Virus record (IMG/VR): IMGVR_UViG_3300028920_000001 | Span: 312,001-376,000 of that record | From: a virus | Reading direction: 5' to 3' (one strand) | DNA length: 64,000 nt | Shown here: piece after piece, positions 25,438 to 35,878 of the stretch | Layout: each line of letters starts with the position of its first letter | How positions within the stretch are numbered: the stretch's first letter is position 1 | Translations under genes and position numbers: made by a program | Notes under the pieces: generated by a model | Database searches by the model: none | Seen by the model: the letters and a program-made list of their open reading frames with translations, nothing else | Told to the model about the DNA's origin: nothing

Positions 25438-27783
25438 GTGGCTTCTTATAATTATTCAGTTTCCGGAGATTTTCCGAATAGCATAGTTGATAATGATCGT
25501 TTATGGGATGAGATTATTGCAGAAACTGCAATAACTGCTACACTCGAGTCAATAATAACTATTGGTGATACTTGTACAATCACGTTTGATATTGCTCTTT
25601 CAGGCGCTGAAGAAACTGCACTAGATAATGTTGTAGCTAATCATAGTGGTGAACCTAAAGCTTATCCTGAACCTATTTATAGTGATGATGTATTTACAGG
25701 GCCTTCTGCTACTGGTCCAGGTCGAGCTGGTATAATTCCAACTCCAATTGGTTCTGCTGCTGGTGTTGCTTCTGCTTATTTGCGAATTGATGGGACTTGG
25801 GATTATACTGGAGCTCTTGGCCCTACCGGGGCTCAAGGTGTAACTGGTCCACAAGGCATTACTGGAGTTACGGGTCCTCAAGGTGCAACGGGGGTCACTG
25901 GAGCCCGTGGTGCCACTGGAGTTACAGGCCCACGAGGTGCAACAGGCCCTACAGGTCCACGAGGTGCAACGGGGGTTACTGGATCACAGGGTGTTACAGG
26001 CCCACAAGGATCACCTGGAGTTACAGGCCCACGAGGTGCAACAGGCCCTACTGGTCCACAGGGATCACCTGGAGTCATTGGATCACAAGGGGTTACTGGA
26101 TCACAGGGTGTTACAGGCCCACAAGGATCACCTGGAGTTACAGGCCCTACAGGCCCACGAGGTGCAACAGGGGTCACTGGAGCCCGTGGTGCCACTGGAG
26201 TCACAGGCCCACGAGGTGCAACAGGGGTCACTGGAGCCCGTGGTGCAACAGGGGTCACAGGCCCTACAGGCCCACGAGGTGCAACAGGGGTCACTGGAGC
26301 CCGTGGTGCAACGGGGGTCACTGGAGTCCGTGGTGCCACTGGAGTCACAGGTCCACGGGGTGCCACTGGAGTTACAGGCCCTCAAGGCCCTCAAGGATCA
26401 CCAGGCGTAACTGGTGCAGGAGGAATCGTTGGTCCAGGATCTTCTACTGATAATGCTATAGTACGTTGGAATGGTACTGGTGGTAATCAAATTCAAGATT
26501 CTAATATTCTGGTTGATGATGATGGTAATATTGTAAATGCACGTACTACTCAATATGAATTATTAAGTCCTACTGCGGTTGCTTGGTCTGAGGGCATAGT
26601 TTTTTATGATGACGATCATCATACTTTAGCAGTTCATAATGACCAGTCTGATGCTACTCTTCGATTAGGGCAGGAAGAACATCTTCGTGTTTATAATAAT
26701 ACTGGATCTCAAATCAATAATGGAAGTGCCGTATATATTAGTGGTGCGAATGGGAACTTACCTACCGTAGCTTTAGCTCAATCTAATGCTTGGTCCACGG
26801 CTTATGCTGTTGGTCTTGCTACTCATGATATACCTAATGCTTCTGAGGGCATTATTACAGTTTTAGGGAATGTAACGATGGACACTACCGGGTTTTCTCC
26901 CGGTACCAGAGTTTATGTTTCTGCAGCTTCTCCTGGTTTATTAACTTCTACTTTACCCGCACAAGGAAACATTGTTGTTACAATTGGGGAAGTTATTAAT
27001 TCTGCTTCCGACGGCATGATTTATGTATCACCAAGTGGTCTTCCACTTGGTTCTAATAAGGAATTAGTTATTCCTGGCGATATTTATGTGAGCGCTAATG
27101 GTTCATCTTTATCCAACCCGCGCATTATTGGTGCGGTTGATATGACTTCTGGTGAGGGAGCTCGTTATCAATTTGGTGATGCTGCGAATGGCTGGCAGAA
27201 TGGCTATGATCAAGCTATGCAGTTGTGGGCATACCATACTATTATTCTTGAAGGTGATAGATCGAGTCTCACACCTCCTAGCATGGAGACTACTAGTAAT
27301 ATTAGTATACTAATTCGGAATACAACTGCCAGTAGTCCGGCATTAGTTGTACGTGGAGCATCTGGTCAGACAGCTAATCTTCAACAATGGCAGAGTTCTA
27401 CTCCAACAACATTGTGTAGTATTACATCATCTGGAAATTTTGATGCTAACAATCATGATTTAGATAATATTAGAACAGCTACTTTTAACGGTGTTATTGC
27501 TCATGGGTCCATGGGGTCTACAGAAACAATTAATTGGACTCAGGGTCAAAAACATTCAGGGACGAATAATGCAACCTGCACTATTAGTTTCACTAATCCT
27601 CCTGGACCTTGTAATTTGATTTTTGTATTAACAAATGGGGGAGCTTATACACTTACTTGGCCAGCTTCTGTGAATTGGGCTGGTGGATCACAACCCTCTT
27701 GGACAACAAGTGGTGTGGATATCATAGCGTTTTTCTTTGATGGGACCAACTATTTTGGAGTCGCTAGTTTGAACTTCTCATAG
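25438..27783 (+). CDS. Tail fibre-like protein with collagen-like middle
   Basis: The GTG start lies three bases after the collagen gene stop, with GAGGAG upstream. The 781 residues have a 120-residue N-terminal domain ([20 protein letters not shown]), about 70 Gly-X-Y triplets rich in [10 protein letters not shown], and a long beta-rich C-terminal region. The first part of that region ([29 protein letters not shown]) matches a stalk motif frequent in phage fibres, and [16 protein letters not shown] and [17 protein letters not shown] follow it. Arg in its triplets distinguishes this collagen from the giant one. It is probably a receptor-binding or side fibre. Confidence 0.82.
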   Translation: MASYNYSVSGDFPNSIVDNDRLWDEIIAETAITATLESIITIGDTCTITFDIALSGAEETALDNVVANHSGEPKAYPEPIYSDDVFTGPSATGPGRAGIIPTPIGSAAGVASAYLRIDGTWDYTGALGPTGAQGVTGPQGITGVTGPQGATGVTGARGATGVTGPRGATGPTGPRGATGVTGSQGVTGPQGSPGVTGPRGATGPTGPQGSPGVIGSQGVTGSQGVTGPQGSPGVTGPTGPRGATGVTGARGATGVTGPRGATGVTGARGATGVTGPTGPRGATGVTGARGATGVTGVRGATGVTGPRGATGVTGPQGPQGSPGVTGAGGIVGPGSSTDNAIVRWNGTGGNQIQDSNILVDDDGNIVNARTTQYELLSPTAVAWSEGIVFYDDDHHTLAVHNDQSDATLRLGQEEHLRVYNNTGSQINNGSAVYISGANGNLPTVALAQSNAWSTAYAVGLATHDIPNASEGIITVLGNVTMDTTGFSPGTRVYVSAASPGLLTSTLPAQGNIVVTIGEVINSASDGMIYVSPSGLPLGSNKELVIPGDIYVSANGSSLSNPRIIGAVDMTSGEGARYQFGDAANGWQNGYDQAMQLWAYHTIILEGDRSSLTPPSMETTSNISILIRNTTASSPALVVRGASGQTANLQQWQSSTPTTLCSITSSGNFDANNHDLDNIRTATFNGVIAHGSMGSTETINWTQGQKHSGTNNATCTISFTNPPGPCNLIFVLTNGGAYTLTWPASVNWAGGSQPSWTTSGVDIIAFFFDGTNYFGVASLNFS

Positions 27784-27817
27784 TGAAAGTTCTTTCTAGT
27801 CTCTTGAAGGAGAAATC

Positions 27818-28441
27818 ATGTCGAGCACCAAGACCGTTCGTACCTATGCCGAGTCGGAGTTCACATCGGCAACCACTGTCAACGTTGGCATCTTCCAGCA
27901 AGAGTTGGAAGATGATGCCTCGGTTACAGAAAAACCATCAGCTGTCTACAAGGCGGGCACATCTGTCATTGTAGAATGGTCTGTAGATAATGTTAGTTCA
28001 GGTACATTTAGTGCTGTTGACGCTGCTGTGGCTGCTCACGTTGGAGGGGCTTACGCAAGCGTACCCATTACGGAGATTTCGGAAGGGGAGTCTTCTGACG
28101 ACTCTGGAGATGAACAGACCAAGTTGACTCTGGACACAGGTTTGCTGCCTGCTGGGAGCTACTTGCTCGGATGGTACTGTGAACTCAAGACCGCTGGTGA
28201 AGTTGCAGCGACTGCAGCTCAGGTCAGGTTGTACGCCGACAAGAATGGCGGTGGGGAAGTGGAGCGAGGACTCTGCACTTGGCAACACTCGCAGTATCAC
28301 GATTTTGGAGGCTCCTTCCCATTCGTGGCGAAGGACGGGGATCGATACGAGCTGCGTCTGGCCTACGAACGGCTCGGGGCAAGCAGCAACGAGGTCTCGA
28401 TCCAACGGGCTCGGATGTACTGCGTGCAACTGAACAGCTAG
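27818..28441 (+). CDS. Beta-rich fibre-associated protein of foreign composition
   Basis: AAGGAG upstream secures the start. The 207 residues form a probable single beta-sandwich: TSVIVEWSVDNVSSGTF, GSYLLGWYCELKTAGEVAAT and RYELRLAYERLGASSNEVSI. GC content rises abruptly to about 57% in places, compared with about 30% in the sugar genes downstream, so this gene and the next were probably acquired from another source. It may be a fibre tip or adhesin. No family recognised. Confidence 0.55.
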   Translation: MSSTKTVRTYAESEFTSATTVNVGIFQQELEDDASVTEKPSAVYKAGTSVIVEWSVDNVSSGTFSAVDAAVAAHVGGAYASVPITEISEGESSDDSGDEQTKLTLDTGLLPAGSYLLGWYCELKTAGEVAATAAQVRLYADKNGGGEVERGLCTWQHSQYHDFGGSFPFVAKDGDRYELRLAYERLGASSNEVSIQRARMYCVQLNS

Positions 28442-28452
28442 TACTCTGAATA

Positions 28453-29814
28453 ATGCCCAGCTATGACAACAGTTCCTCGACCACAGCTGGTGGTGGAGGG
28501 ACTAGTTATTCTGCTAATCATACGATTGCAGCGCAAGGAAACGGCCGCATTCTCATTGCGGTGTTTTTTGCGATGGCTGGGTCGAACGCTGCCACCAAGT
28601 TCACGTCGGTGCAGTACGATGGGACTGCACCGACGGGACAACTTACTCCTGATGTAGAACACGATCGATATGGAAACTATGGGAGTATCTCAGTTTACTA
28701 TTGGCTGGAATCAGATCTACCAGCCAATGGATCGCCGACTGCTTACAATATCACGGCGACGAGTGCTACTGGTCAGTGGAATGGGCATCTAGCAGCCATC
28801 TCGTTGACGGCGGCTGCCCAGACGGCCCCTACAGCCACAGGGAGGAACGAGGCCGAGAATGCAACTTCAAGCTCGGTAAGCATCACGACCACGGACACCA
28901 ATTCAATGATTGTGGATGCTGTTGCTGTCGTAGCAAGCGACATGTCGGGAGGTGTGTCACCAACAGCAGGCCAAACCGAAGTCCAAGACATTACTGCTGC
29001 TACCGCTTATAGGTTGGGTCTCGGTTACGAAGCGGTCACGACGGCCCAAGCTTACTCTCAAACTTGGTCGTGGAGCCCCACTTGCATGTTCGACATGGAG
29101 TTTGCCGTTGCGGTAGCTCCAGGTGGTGGTGTCAACATAGAAATAGGAAACCTCGCCCAGGGTAACGCTGGTTCCAGTGTAAGCCATACTCTGACAACGA
29201 GTGCCAATCGCATCGCCATCGTCTTGATCGATGACGAATCCACCAGTCAAGCCTCAGGTGTTACCTACAACAGTGTGGCAATGACCCGGGTGGCGTACTC
29301 GACTGCGACGGCAGGTGCGGGCAACGCATCCTCTATGTGGGTAATCCTTGATGCAGATTTACCTGCTGGAGGCACTAGCTACAACGTCGTGGTCTCGGGA
29401 TTGGACTCGGGTGCGTCGGTAACTGTTGTCGAGATCAACAATGTGGCACAGGTCATTCCTACAGGGTCTCAAGTGGATACGACCGAGTCTGGTGATGTTT
29501 CTAGCTCGTCCACGACAGTCACCGCACCGGATGGTAACTCGATCTCTGTAGGAGCGCTTGGGTACGGAAACGACACAGCGACTTTCAACAGTCCGAGTGG
29601 GACGGGAACTTGGACCCGGCTGTTCACGATTTATGGTCCGCCCAGCAGTGCCTGGTATGGAGGTGCTTACCAGGCATGGACAACAGGAGGATCTAAGACA
29701 TATACCGAGAGCGTAGATACTACGTTCTTTCGAGCTTCGCATATTCAAGCGGTATTTGCAGCTTATGCTGTTGTTACGACTTATAATGCCCCATTTTTCG
29801 GGACCAATTTTTGA
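28453..29814 (+). CDS. Two-domain beta-sandwich adhesin-like protein of foreign composition
   Basis: The 453 residues consist of two homologous domains of about 220 residues. Both have S-V-S-H/N-T-x-T/A followed by N-R/G-I-x-I-V/A, then a V-x-Y-x-x-x-A segment, and YYWLESDLPANGSPTAYNIT in copy 1 aligns with WVILDADLPAGGTSYNVVVS in copy 2. Both end near a V-x-A-x-A-x-x strand. There is no signal peptide, enzymatic motif or membrane segment. High GC is shared with the preceding gene. Position at the end of the fibre cluster suggests a receptor-binding or glycan-binding protein. Family not recognised. Confidence 0.6.
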   Translation: MPSYDNSSSTTAGGGGTSYSANHTIAAQGNGRILIAVFFAMAGSNAATKFTSVQYDGTAPTGQLTPDVEHDRYGNYGSISVYYWLESDLPANGSPTAYNITATSATGQWNGHLAAISLTAAAQTAPTATGRNEAENATSSSVSITTTDTNSMIVDAVAVVASDMSGGVSPTAGQTEVQDITAATAYRLGLGYEAVTTAQAYSQTWSWSPTCMFDMEFAVAVAPGGGVNIEIGNLAQGNAGSSVSHTLTTSANRIAIVLIDDESTSQASGVTYNSVAMTRVAYSTATAGAGNASSMWVILDADLPAGGTSYNVVVSGLDSGASVTVVEINNVAQVIPTGSQVDTTESGDVSSSSTTVTAPDGNSISVGALGYGNDTATFNSPSGTGTWTRLFTIYGPPSSAWYGGAYQAWTTGGSKTYTESVDTTFFRASHIQAVFAAYAVVTTYNAPFFGTNF

Positions 29815-29839
29815 AGCATTTATCTGAATTGATAATGCT
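29815..29839 (+). terminator. Probable terminator at the end of the fibre cluster
   Basis: AGCATTTATC and GATAATGCT pair as a 9-bp stem with one bulged T around TGAATT, starting directly after the TGA of the adhesin-like gene. A TTTTTT run follows about 17 bases later. The stem is AT-rich, so it is a weak candidate. Confidence 0.35.
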
Positions 29840-29877
29840 TATAAATTAACTCAATTTTTTAGCGGTAACGTTAGGCT

Positions 29878-32289
29878 ATGAATCAGGTTGCTCCAATATC
29901 TGTCTGTCTAATTACTAAAAATGAAGCTGGTCAAATTGAAAATTGTTTAAAATCTATCCGTCCGTATGTGGCTGAAATTTGTGTAGTTGATACTGGATCC
30001 TCAGATAATACTCCTGAAATTTGTAAAAAATACGCAGATAAACTTGAAACGTATACTGAATGTAATGATTCTCAGGGCCGAATAATATCATTTTCTAAGG
30101 CTCGAAATCGAAGTTTTGAATTAGCCAGTCAGCCTTGGGCTATGTGGGTTGATGGGGATGATGAGGTTCAAGGTGCTGAAAATTTATATAACGTAATTCA
30201 AAATCTTGATCATCTTTCTCGTCCCATTCTCATTTTGTTTCAATATGAATATTCTCATGACGATAAAGGAAATGTTACTTGTTTACATTGGAGAGAGCGA
30301 TTAGTTCAGCCTAAAGAACAATTTGAATGGGTAAATCCTGTTCATGAAGTATTGAATCCTAAAATACCGAATACTATTCATATTAGATCTGAAGCTGTTA
30401 GAATTATCCATCGACGAGATTTATCAGGTAAAATAATTGAACCAGGTCGCAATCTTCGAATTTTGAAAAAGCACTACGCAAATGTTGGGGAATCCGATGT
30501 TCGTAGTTTATATTATTTAGGATTAGAATATGGGAATAATGGTGATATTGAAAGTGCTTTAAAATTTCATAAGCGATATATTGAATTATCTGGTTGGGAT
30601 GATGAAAGATTTCAAGCATGTTTAAAAATCGTTGAACATTATCAGACTTCTGGTAGATATGAAGAAGCTATTGAATGGGCGCTTAAATCATTAACTATTA
30701 GAGAGGGATGGGCTGAGTCTTATTTTGCTTTAGCTAGGAACTATTATTTCTTGGCTCAACGGAATGATGCTAATTCGCGTCGTAATTGGGAAAGGTGTAT
30801 TTATTTTTCTAAATTAGGATTAGATTTTCCTCCGACTGAAACTATTTTATTTGTTAATCCGACTGAAAGAGACTTTGAGATCCATAAATATTTAAATGTA
30901 GCGTATAATAATGTTGGAAGGGTTGAAGACGCACTTGATAGTGTAAATACTGCACTTCAAATTAAAGGAGATCCAGGATTAGAACACAATAAACGATTAT
31001 ATGAACTTCATTTAGCTCGAGTGAGAATTAACACTGAATTAGACGTTCTTAATCGATATGAAAATGATGGAGGAATTTCTGTTAAAGCAAAGCATATTAT
31101 TGATTCAATATTGGACGGGAAGTTTTTGGTATCCCAGGAATTGGAACAAACTAAATCAGATAAGCTAGATATTGTTTTTTATGTTGGGAGTAGTATTGAG
31201 TCTTGGAATCCAAAAACAATAAAGAAAAATGGAATAGGAGGATCTGAGACAGCGGTTTGGGAAATGGGTCGTCGTTTTACTAAGATGGGTCATAGAGTTC
31301 GTGTATTCGGTGATTGTCCTGGACGGCTTGAAGGAGTCTTTGAGGATGTTGAATTTCTATATTATGATAAATGTAGGGATTTAACTTGTGATGTTTTTAT
31401 AACTTCTCGTCAGCCTCATATTGTTGATGATGGATTTAACATTAAATCTAAAATTAAATTATGCTGGGTCCATGACATTCATTGTGGATCTGGATTAAAT
31501 CATGAGCGGGCTTTGAAAATTGACAAGTTTTTATGTTTAAGTAAATGGCATAAGGATTTCTTCTTAGCTCAATATCCATATATACATCCTGATCAAGTTA
31601 TTGTAACTAGAAATGGTATTGATTTAAGTCGATTTGAATCAAATGATTCAATTATTAGAAATCCGCATAAGGGAGTTTATAGTAGTAGTCCTGATCGTGG
31701 ATTAGAGATTGCTATCAAATCTATGCCGAAGATTCGAGAACGAGTTCCAGATGCAGAACTTCATATATATTATGGATTTAAGAATTGGGAGATTTCTGCT
31801 AAATTAGCAAATAGTAAAGATCAAATGGAACTTATTCAATACTTGAAGATTTTGATTGAAGAACATGAAGAACATGGTGTAGTATTCCATGATCGATTAG
31901 ATCAAGATACACTAGCTAAGGAATTCGTGAGTGCAGGTGTGTGGATGTATCCAACTTGGTTTTCTGAGACATCGTGCATTACTGCAATGGAAGCTCAGGC
32001 AGCAGGTCTTCATATAGTTACTTCTCCAATTGCAGCATTGAATGAAACGGTCGGTGATCGCGGAACAATGATCGAGGGAGATTGGCTTTCTCCTGAATAT
32101 ATGGAAAAGTTTGTTAATGCTGTAGAATTTCACATGAATCGTTCAGGAGATGATGAGAGGAAGTCACTTCAGCAGTATGCTCGAGGGCATTTTGGATGGG
32201 ATTCTCTAGTAAATGATTGGGTTAAAATGTTTGAAAGTATAGTTGAAGAAGTGATGGAAAATATTGTTCCTGCGTTTAAATCGGTGTAA
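29878..32289 (+). CDS. Bifunctional glycosyltransferase: GT2 - TPR - GT4
   Basis: The 803 residues contain three parts. Residues 5-120 are a GT-A/GT2 domain: SVCLITKNEAGQIENCLKS, VVDTGSSDNTPEI and the DGDDE metal site. Residues about 200-410 are TPR-like helices (LEYGNNGDIESALKFHKRYI). Residues about 430-800 are a GT-B/GT4 domain with KNGIGGSETAVWEMGRRF, VTRNGIDLSRF, SSPDRGLEIAIKS and SETSCITAMEAQAAG, the E-x7-E-like donor site. It probably transfers two different sugars onto one acceptor. It leads a seven-gene operon. The acceptor may be the phage's own Thr-rich fibres (inference), or host surface glycan. Confidence 0.88.
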   Translation: MNQVAPISVCLITKNEAGQIENCLKSIRPYVAEICVVDTGSSDNTPEICKKYADKLETYTECNDSQGRIISFSKARNRSFELASQPWAMWVDGDDEVQGAENLYNVIQNLDHLSRPILILFQYEYSHDDKGNVTCLHWRERLVQPKEQFEWVNPVHEVLNPKIPNTIHIRSEAVRIIHRRDLSGKIIEPGRNLRILKKHYANVGESDVRSLYYLGLEYGNNGDIESALKFHKRYIELSGWDDERFQACLKIVEHYQTSGRYEEAIEWALKSLTIREGWAESYFALARNYYFLAQRNDANSRRNWERCIYFSKLGLDFPPTETILFVNPTERDFEIHKYLNVAYNNVGRVEDALDSVNTALQIKGDPGLEHNKRLYELHLARVRINTELDVLNRYENDGGISVKAKHIIDSILDGKFLVSQELEQTKSDKLDIVFYVGSSIESWNPKTIKKNGIGGSETAVWEMGRRFTKMGHRVRVFGDCPGRLEGVFEDVEFLYYDKCRDLTCDVFITSRQPHIVDDGFNIKSKIKLCWVHDIHCGSGLNHERALKIDKFLCLSKWHKDFFLAQYPYIHPDQVIVTRNGIDLSRFESNDSIIRNPHKGVYSSSPDRGLEIAIKSMPKIRERVPDAELHIYYGFKNWEISAKLANSKDQMELIQYLKILIEEHEEHGVVFHDRLDQDTLAKEFVSAGVWMYPTWFSETSCITAMEAQAAGLHIVTSPIAALNETVGDRGTMIEGDWLSPEYMEKFVNAVEFHMNRSGDDERKSLQQYARGHFGWDSLVNDWVKMFESIVEEVMENIVPAFKSV

Positions 32290-32291
32290 AT

Positions 32292-32957
32292 ATGCTTGGT
32301 TTATTATCATTTAAGGGCAAAGAGTTCAGATATGAATTCATACCAGGAAATATTCCTACTGGTCAGAACCCATCTTGGTATTCATTTGTAGATGAACAAT
32401 CAGTACGCGACAGATGGTGGAATATCGAAGAAGGTGATGTTATCTTTGATGTTGGATGTGCATATGGTTCTTACACCTTGCCGGCTTTAGTATTAGGAGC
32501 CAGTCACTGTTATTGTTGGAACCCCCTTGATTCAGAAATGTCTATTTTAGCTCAATCTTTAAAGCATAATGGGTGGGAAGATAAAGCTACTTTATTTATG
32601 GCTGGGCTATATAATAAGATTGGATTTCTTAACCCAGATACTCAAGAATTTTCTCAAGAATACAAAGATGGAATGTTTGCTGTTACGACTTTAGATCAAT
32701 ATTTAGAAGATCAGAAAATTAAATTAAGTAACTCTAAATGTTGGATGAAAATGGATGTTGAAGGAGCTGAATTAGAAATTCTTAAAGGAGGAACGAAATT
32801 ATTAAATCAATTTAGACCAAATATTATAATAGAAAATCATGTATTTAAGATTGCTGATATTCAGACACAGGTTCAGTCTTTTCTGGAATCATTGAATTTT
32901 AAACATGTAGAAACTGTTCCTTATCATGCTGTATCTCATTCTTTGTATATTCCATGA
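32292..32957 (+). CDS. FkbM-family SAM-dependent methyltransferase
   Basis: The 221 residues have the SAM-binding motif DVIFDVGCAYGSYTLPALVL, then MFAVTTLDQYLED and WMKMDVEGAELEILKGG, the FkbM-type signature (T-L-D...K-x-D-V-E-G-x-E). FkbM enzymes O-methylate sugars or polyketides. Here the likely role is capping or decorating the glycan made by the flanking glycosyltransferases. The start is two bases after the previous stop and the end overlaps the next gene by four bases. A Trp replaces the usual acidic residue after motif I (CYCWNPLDS). Confidence 0.85.
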   Translation: MLGLLSFKGKEFRYEFIPGNIPTGQNPSWYSFVDEQSVRDRWWNIEEGDVIFDVGCAYGSYTLPALVLGASHCYCWNPLDSEMSILAQSLKHNGWEDKATLFMAGLYNKIGFLNPDTQEFSQEYKDGMFAVTTLDQYLEDQKIKLSNSKCWMKMDVEGAELEILKGGTKLLNQFRPNIIIENHVFKIADIQTQVQSFLESLNFKHVETVPYHAVSHSLYIP

Positions 32958-34102
32958 AAATATTATTTGTTTTTGCCCCTTATTTGTTTTTGAGGGGTCT
33001 TTTTGACCATGGTAAAAAATATGATTTTGTAAATTTAAGGGACAATCCTAGAGGATTAACAGGTTCTGAAGTCTCTTGTTTCCAAATTGCTAAGCAATTT
33101 GCTCTAAAGGATCATGATGTTGCAATATCTACTACATTGAATTCAAATAGAATAAATATCTGGGAAAATGTCAATATTATACCTATGGATAATGTAGATG
33201 ACATTAAGAAAATTGTGAATGGTGATTGGGATGTTGTTTATTCTTGGAATGAAGTCAATGTTTTAAGATATGTAAATCCGAATTCACTTAGGATGATAAA
33301 TCTTCAAATTAATGACTTGGATCATGGTGAAGATGGATATGATGATTATGTAGATATATATACTAGTCCATCTGAATCTCACAAGTCTGTTATCGGCAAA
33401 TTAGCTCCTAATCTTAGCAAATGGGAAGTTGTGCCAAATGGATGTTATTTGGATATATATGACAAATTAAATCAAAACATAATAGATGGGAGAATAATTT
33501 ATGCATCTTCTCCAGATAGGGGTCTTCATTGGTTACTTCAAATATGGCCTTCAATTCGTAAGGCAGTTCCAGAAGCTCATTTAAAAATTTTTTATGAGAT
33601 TCAATCTTGGATAAATCGATTTAATGATATAGATCCAATATCGGTAACTAAAATAATGGCTCAACTTTCATGTCGAGCACGTTATATTAAAGAGGCTTTT
33701 AGAAGATTTGGATCAAATTCTGGAATTGAAGTTATTGGTTCTGTCAGTCGGAATCAGATTGCTAAAGAATTTGCTCAAGCTCAAATTTTAGCTTATCCTT
33801 GCGATACTGTTAGTTATACTGAAGGATTTTCAGTTACTTTGATGGAAGCGTGTGCTTCTAAAACTGTTCCAATCACTACTGATGTGGATGCTCTTGGAGA
33901 GATTTATGGATCTGCAGTTCCCATGGTGCATGCACCAATTGAGCCCAATTTGGATGAATATCGGGAGTTGGTAATTAGAGCGCTTACTGATTATAATTTT
34001 CGTCAGGAAGTGATCTCTAAAGCTAGGCAATTAGCAGAGCAGTATACCTGGGATAAGGTTGCTGATAAGGTGTTAGATATCATAGAAAAGAGACGAAAAT
34101 GA
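32954..34102 (+). CDS. GT4-family glycosyltransferase
   Basis: The 382 residues form a single GT-B enzyme: LTGSEVSCFQIAKQFALKDH at the N-terminus, VVPNGCYLDIYDKL in the linker, ASSPDRGLHWLLQIWPSIRK, and TEGFSVTLMEACASKTVPIT as the donor-binding E-x7-E region. It resembles the C-terminal half of the bifunctional enzyme at 29878, and the two may be old paralogues. It starts in an ATGA overlap with the FkbM gene and ends with the same overlap to the cupin gene. Confidence 0.88.
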   Translation: MKILFVFAPYLFLRGLFDHGKKYDFVNLRDNPRGLTGSEVSCFQIAKQFALKDHDVAISTTLNSNRINIWENVNIIPMDNVDDIKKIVNGDWDVVYSWNEVNVLRYVNPNSLRMINLQINDLDHGEDGYDDYVDIYTSPSESHKSVIGKLAPNLSKWEVVPNGCYLDIYDKLNQNIIDGRIIYASSPDRGLHWLLQIWPSIRKAVPEAHLKIFYEIQSWINRFNDIDPISVTKIMAQLSCRARYIKEAFRRFGSNSGIEVIGSVSRNQIAKEFAQAQILAYPCDTVSYTEGFSVTLMEACASKTVPITTDVDALGEIYGSAVPMVHAPIEPNLDEYRELVIRALTDYNFRQEVISKARQLAEQYTWDKVADKVLDIIEKRRK

Positions 34103-34566
34103 ATCATGATGAATATACAACAGCTGTGGATCAGGGTAAATGGCCATCCGATTCATTAGTTCCTTTAGATGATCCTTTCATTAATGAAAATGGGGTTATT
34201 CAGAATCTTCTTCTTAAGCCTGCAAATAGTTTTACTATCATTCATAGTAAACCATCTAGTATTCGTGCCAATCACTACCATAAGACTGATTGGCATTATT
34301 CATATGTAGTGAGTGGAAGAATTATTTATTTTGAGCGCAAAGTTGGCGATACTATTGTTCCAGAACCACAGTTTTATGAATCTGGAAAAATGTTTTTTAC
34401 TCCACCGATGGTGGAACATGTTATGTATTTTCCTGAACAAACAACTTTTGTGACTATGGCCAAAAATATACGTTCTCATGAAAGTCATGAATCTGATGTT
34501 GTCAGAGTTTCATTTTTAGATTTGGATCAAATACGAGATTTGTGTTGGAAAGCTTTGAGGAAATAA
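34099..34566 (+). CDS. Cupin-fold protein, probable sugar-nucleotide isomerase or epimerase
   Basis: The 155 residues form one cupin barrel. Motif 1 is SIRANHYHKTDWHYSYVVSG (metal-binding HxH and the following His), and motif 2 is KMFFTPPMVEHVMYFPE. In sugar operons such cupins usually act as dTDP-keto-hexose isomerases or epimerases, or less often as regulatory or binding proteins. The exact reaction cannot be read from the sequence. It overlaps the preceding glycosyltransferase gene by four bases. Confidence 0.75.
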   Translation: MNHDEYTTAVDQGKWPSDSLVPLDDPFINENGVIQNLLLKPANSFTIIHSKPSSIRANHYHKTDWHYSYVVSGRIIYFERKVGDTIVPEPQFYESGKMFFTPPMVEHVMYFPEQTTFVTMAKNIRSHESHESDVVRVSFLDLDQIRDLCWKALRK

Positions 34567-34567
34567 T

Positions 34568-35878
34568 ATGACTCTTCAAAGGATTCGGAAAGACTGTAGG
34601 CTGTGTGGAAGTGAAGAGCTTGAGAAAACTTTTGATTTAGAGGATTCTCCTCCAGCAAATGAATTTGTTACAGAATCAGAAATAGACAAGTCTCAGGAGA
34701 AGTTTCCACTCGGATTATGGGAATGTCAAAATTGTGGTCATGTTCAGTTACCTGTAGTAGTAAGCCCTGATCAGCTATTTCGTAATTATGTTTATGTATC
34801 TGGTACTAGCCCAGTTTTTGTAGATCATTTTCGTAAGTATGCCGAATCTTTAACTAATCGGGCCAATTTTCGAAAAGGAGACTGGGTAATTGATATTGGA
34901 AGTAATGATGGTACTCTTCTTAAATTTTTTAAAGAGAAGGGCGCTCGAGTTTTAGGTGTTGATCCGGCTAGAGATATTGCAGCTAAGGCAACAGTAGAAG
35001 GTATTGAAACTATTCCGGAATTTTTTACTAGTGAACTGGCTCAGAAAATTAGTGAAGAGCGAGATATTAGGACAACTAAGGCTAATGGAGCTAGATTCAT
35101 AACAGCGAATAATGTGTTTGCCCATGCTGATGATTTAGGTGATATTGTTAATGGAGTAAAGAAATTACTTGATACTAATGGGATATTTGTTTTTGAGGTT
35201 TCTTATTTAGTTGATGTGATAGAGAAGAATTTATTTGATACCATTTATCATGAGCATTTATCTTATCATCACTTAGGACCACTTATTAAATTTATGTTAT
35301 CTTATAATATGATGGTTAGCCATGCCGAGCGTATTGATACTCATGGCGGATCTTTACGGGTTTACTGTACGAGTTTGTTTAGTTCTGCTTTTGGAAAACC
35401 GTCGAGTTTAGTCCAAGAAATTCTTGAACACGAATTTAAGATGAACTTAAAAGGAAGTGGCTTTGATGATGTATTTAATGGATTTATGCCATTACATTCT
35501 TTGAAATCGAAGATTGATTCACTTCGTGATCAATTACTAAATAGATTGAAAGAGATTAAGTCAAGAGGAAAATCTATAGTAGTTTTTGGAGCTCCAGCTA
35601 AAGCCACTACTTTAATGCATCATTTTAAATTGGGTAAAGAAACCATTGATTTTGTGGTGGACGACTCTCCACTTAAACAGGGGTTATTTACTCCTGGAAC
35701 TCATATTCCTGTGGTATCGTCAAGTACCTTGTATGAAAAGAAGCCAGACTATTGTGTGATTTTGGCTTGGAATTTTGCAGAGCCAATTATGAAAAATCAT
35801 CAGGCTTATTTAGAACAAGGTGGAAAATTTATTGTACCAATACCAGAGTTAAAAGAATATGGAACTCCTAAAAACTGA
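34568..35878 (+). CDS. Sugar C-methyltransferase (TylCIII/NovU type)
   Basis: The 436 residues have the three parts of this family. The N-terminal zinc domain carries CRLCGSEELEKTFDL and LWECQNCGHVQLP. The central SAM domain carries WVIDIGSNDGTLLKFFKEKG and FITANNVFAHADDL. The C-terminal Rossmann-like domain carries KSIVVFGAPAKATTLMHHFK and FVVDDSPLKQGLFTPG. FDTIYHEHLSYHHLGPL contains the family's catalytic Glu-His. These enzymes put a methyl branch on C3 of dTDP-4-keto-6-deoxy sugars. Length and motif order are typical and the gene looks intact. It overlaps the SDR gene by 20 bases. Confidence 0.9.
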   Translation: MTLQRIRKDCRLCGSEELEKTFDLEDSPPANEFVTESEIDKSQEKFPLGLWECQNCGHVQLPVVVSPDQLFRNYVYVSGTSPVFVDHFRKYAESLTNRANFRKGDWVIDIGSNDGTLLKFFKEKGARVLGVDPARDIAAKATVEGIETIPEFFTSELAQKISEERDIRTTKANGARFITANNVFAHADDLGDIVNGVKKLLDTNGIFVFEVSYLVDVIEKNLFDTIYHEHLSYHHLGPLIKFMLSYNMMVSHAERIDTHGGSLRVYCTSLFSSAFGKPSSLVQEILEHEFKMNLKGSGFDDVFNGFMPLHSLKSKIDSLRDQLLNRLKEIKSRGKSIVVFGAPAKATTLMHHFKLGKETIDFVVDDSPLKQGLFTPGTHIPVVSSSTLYEKKPDYCVILAWNFAEPIMKNHQAYLEQGGKFIVPIPELKEYGTPKN

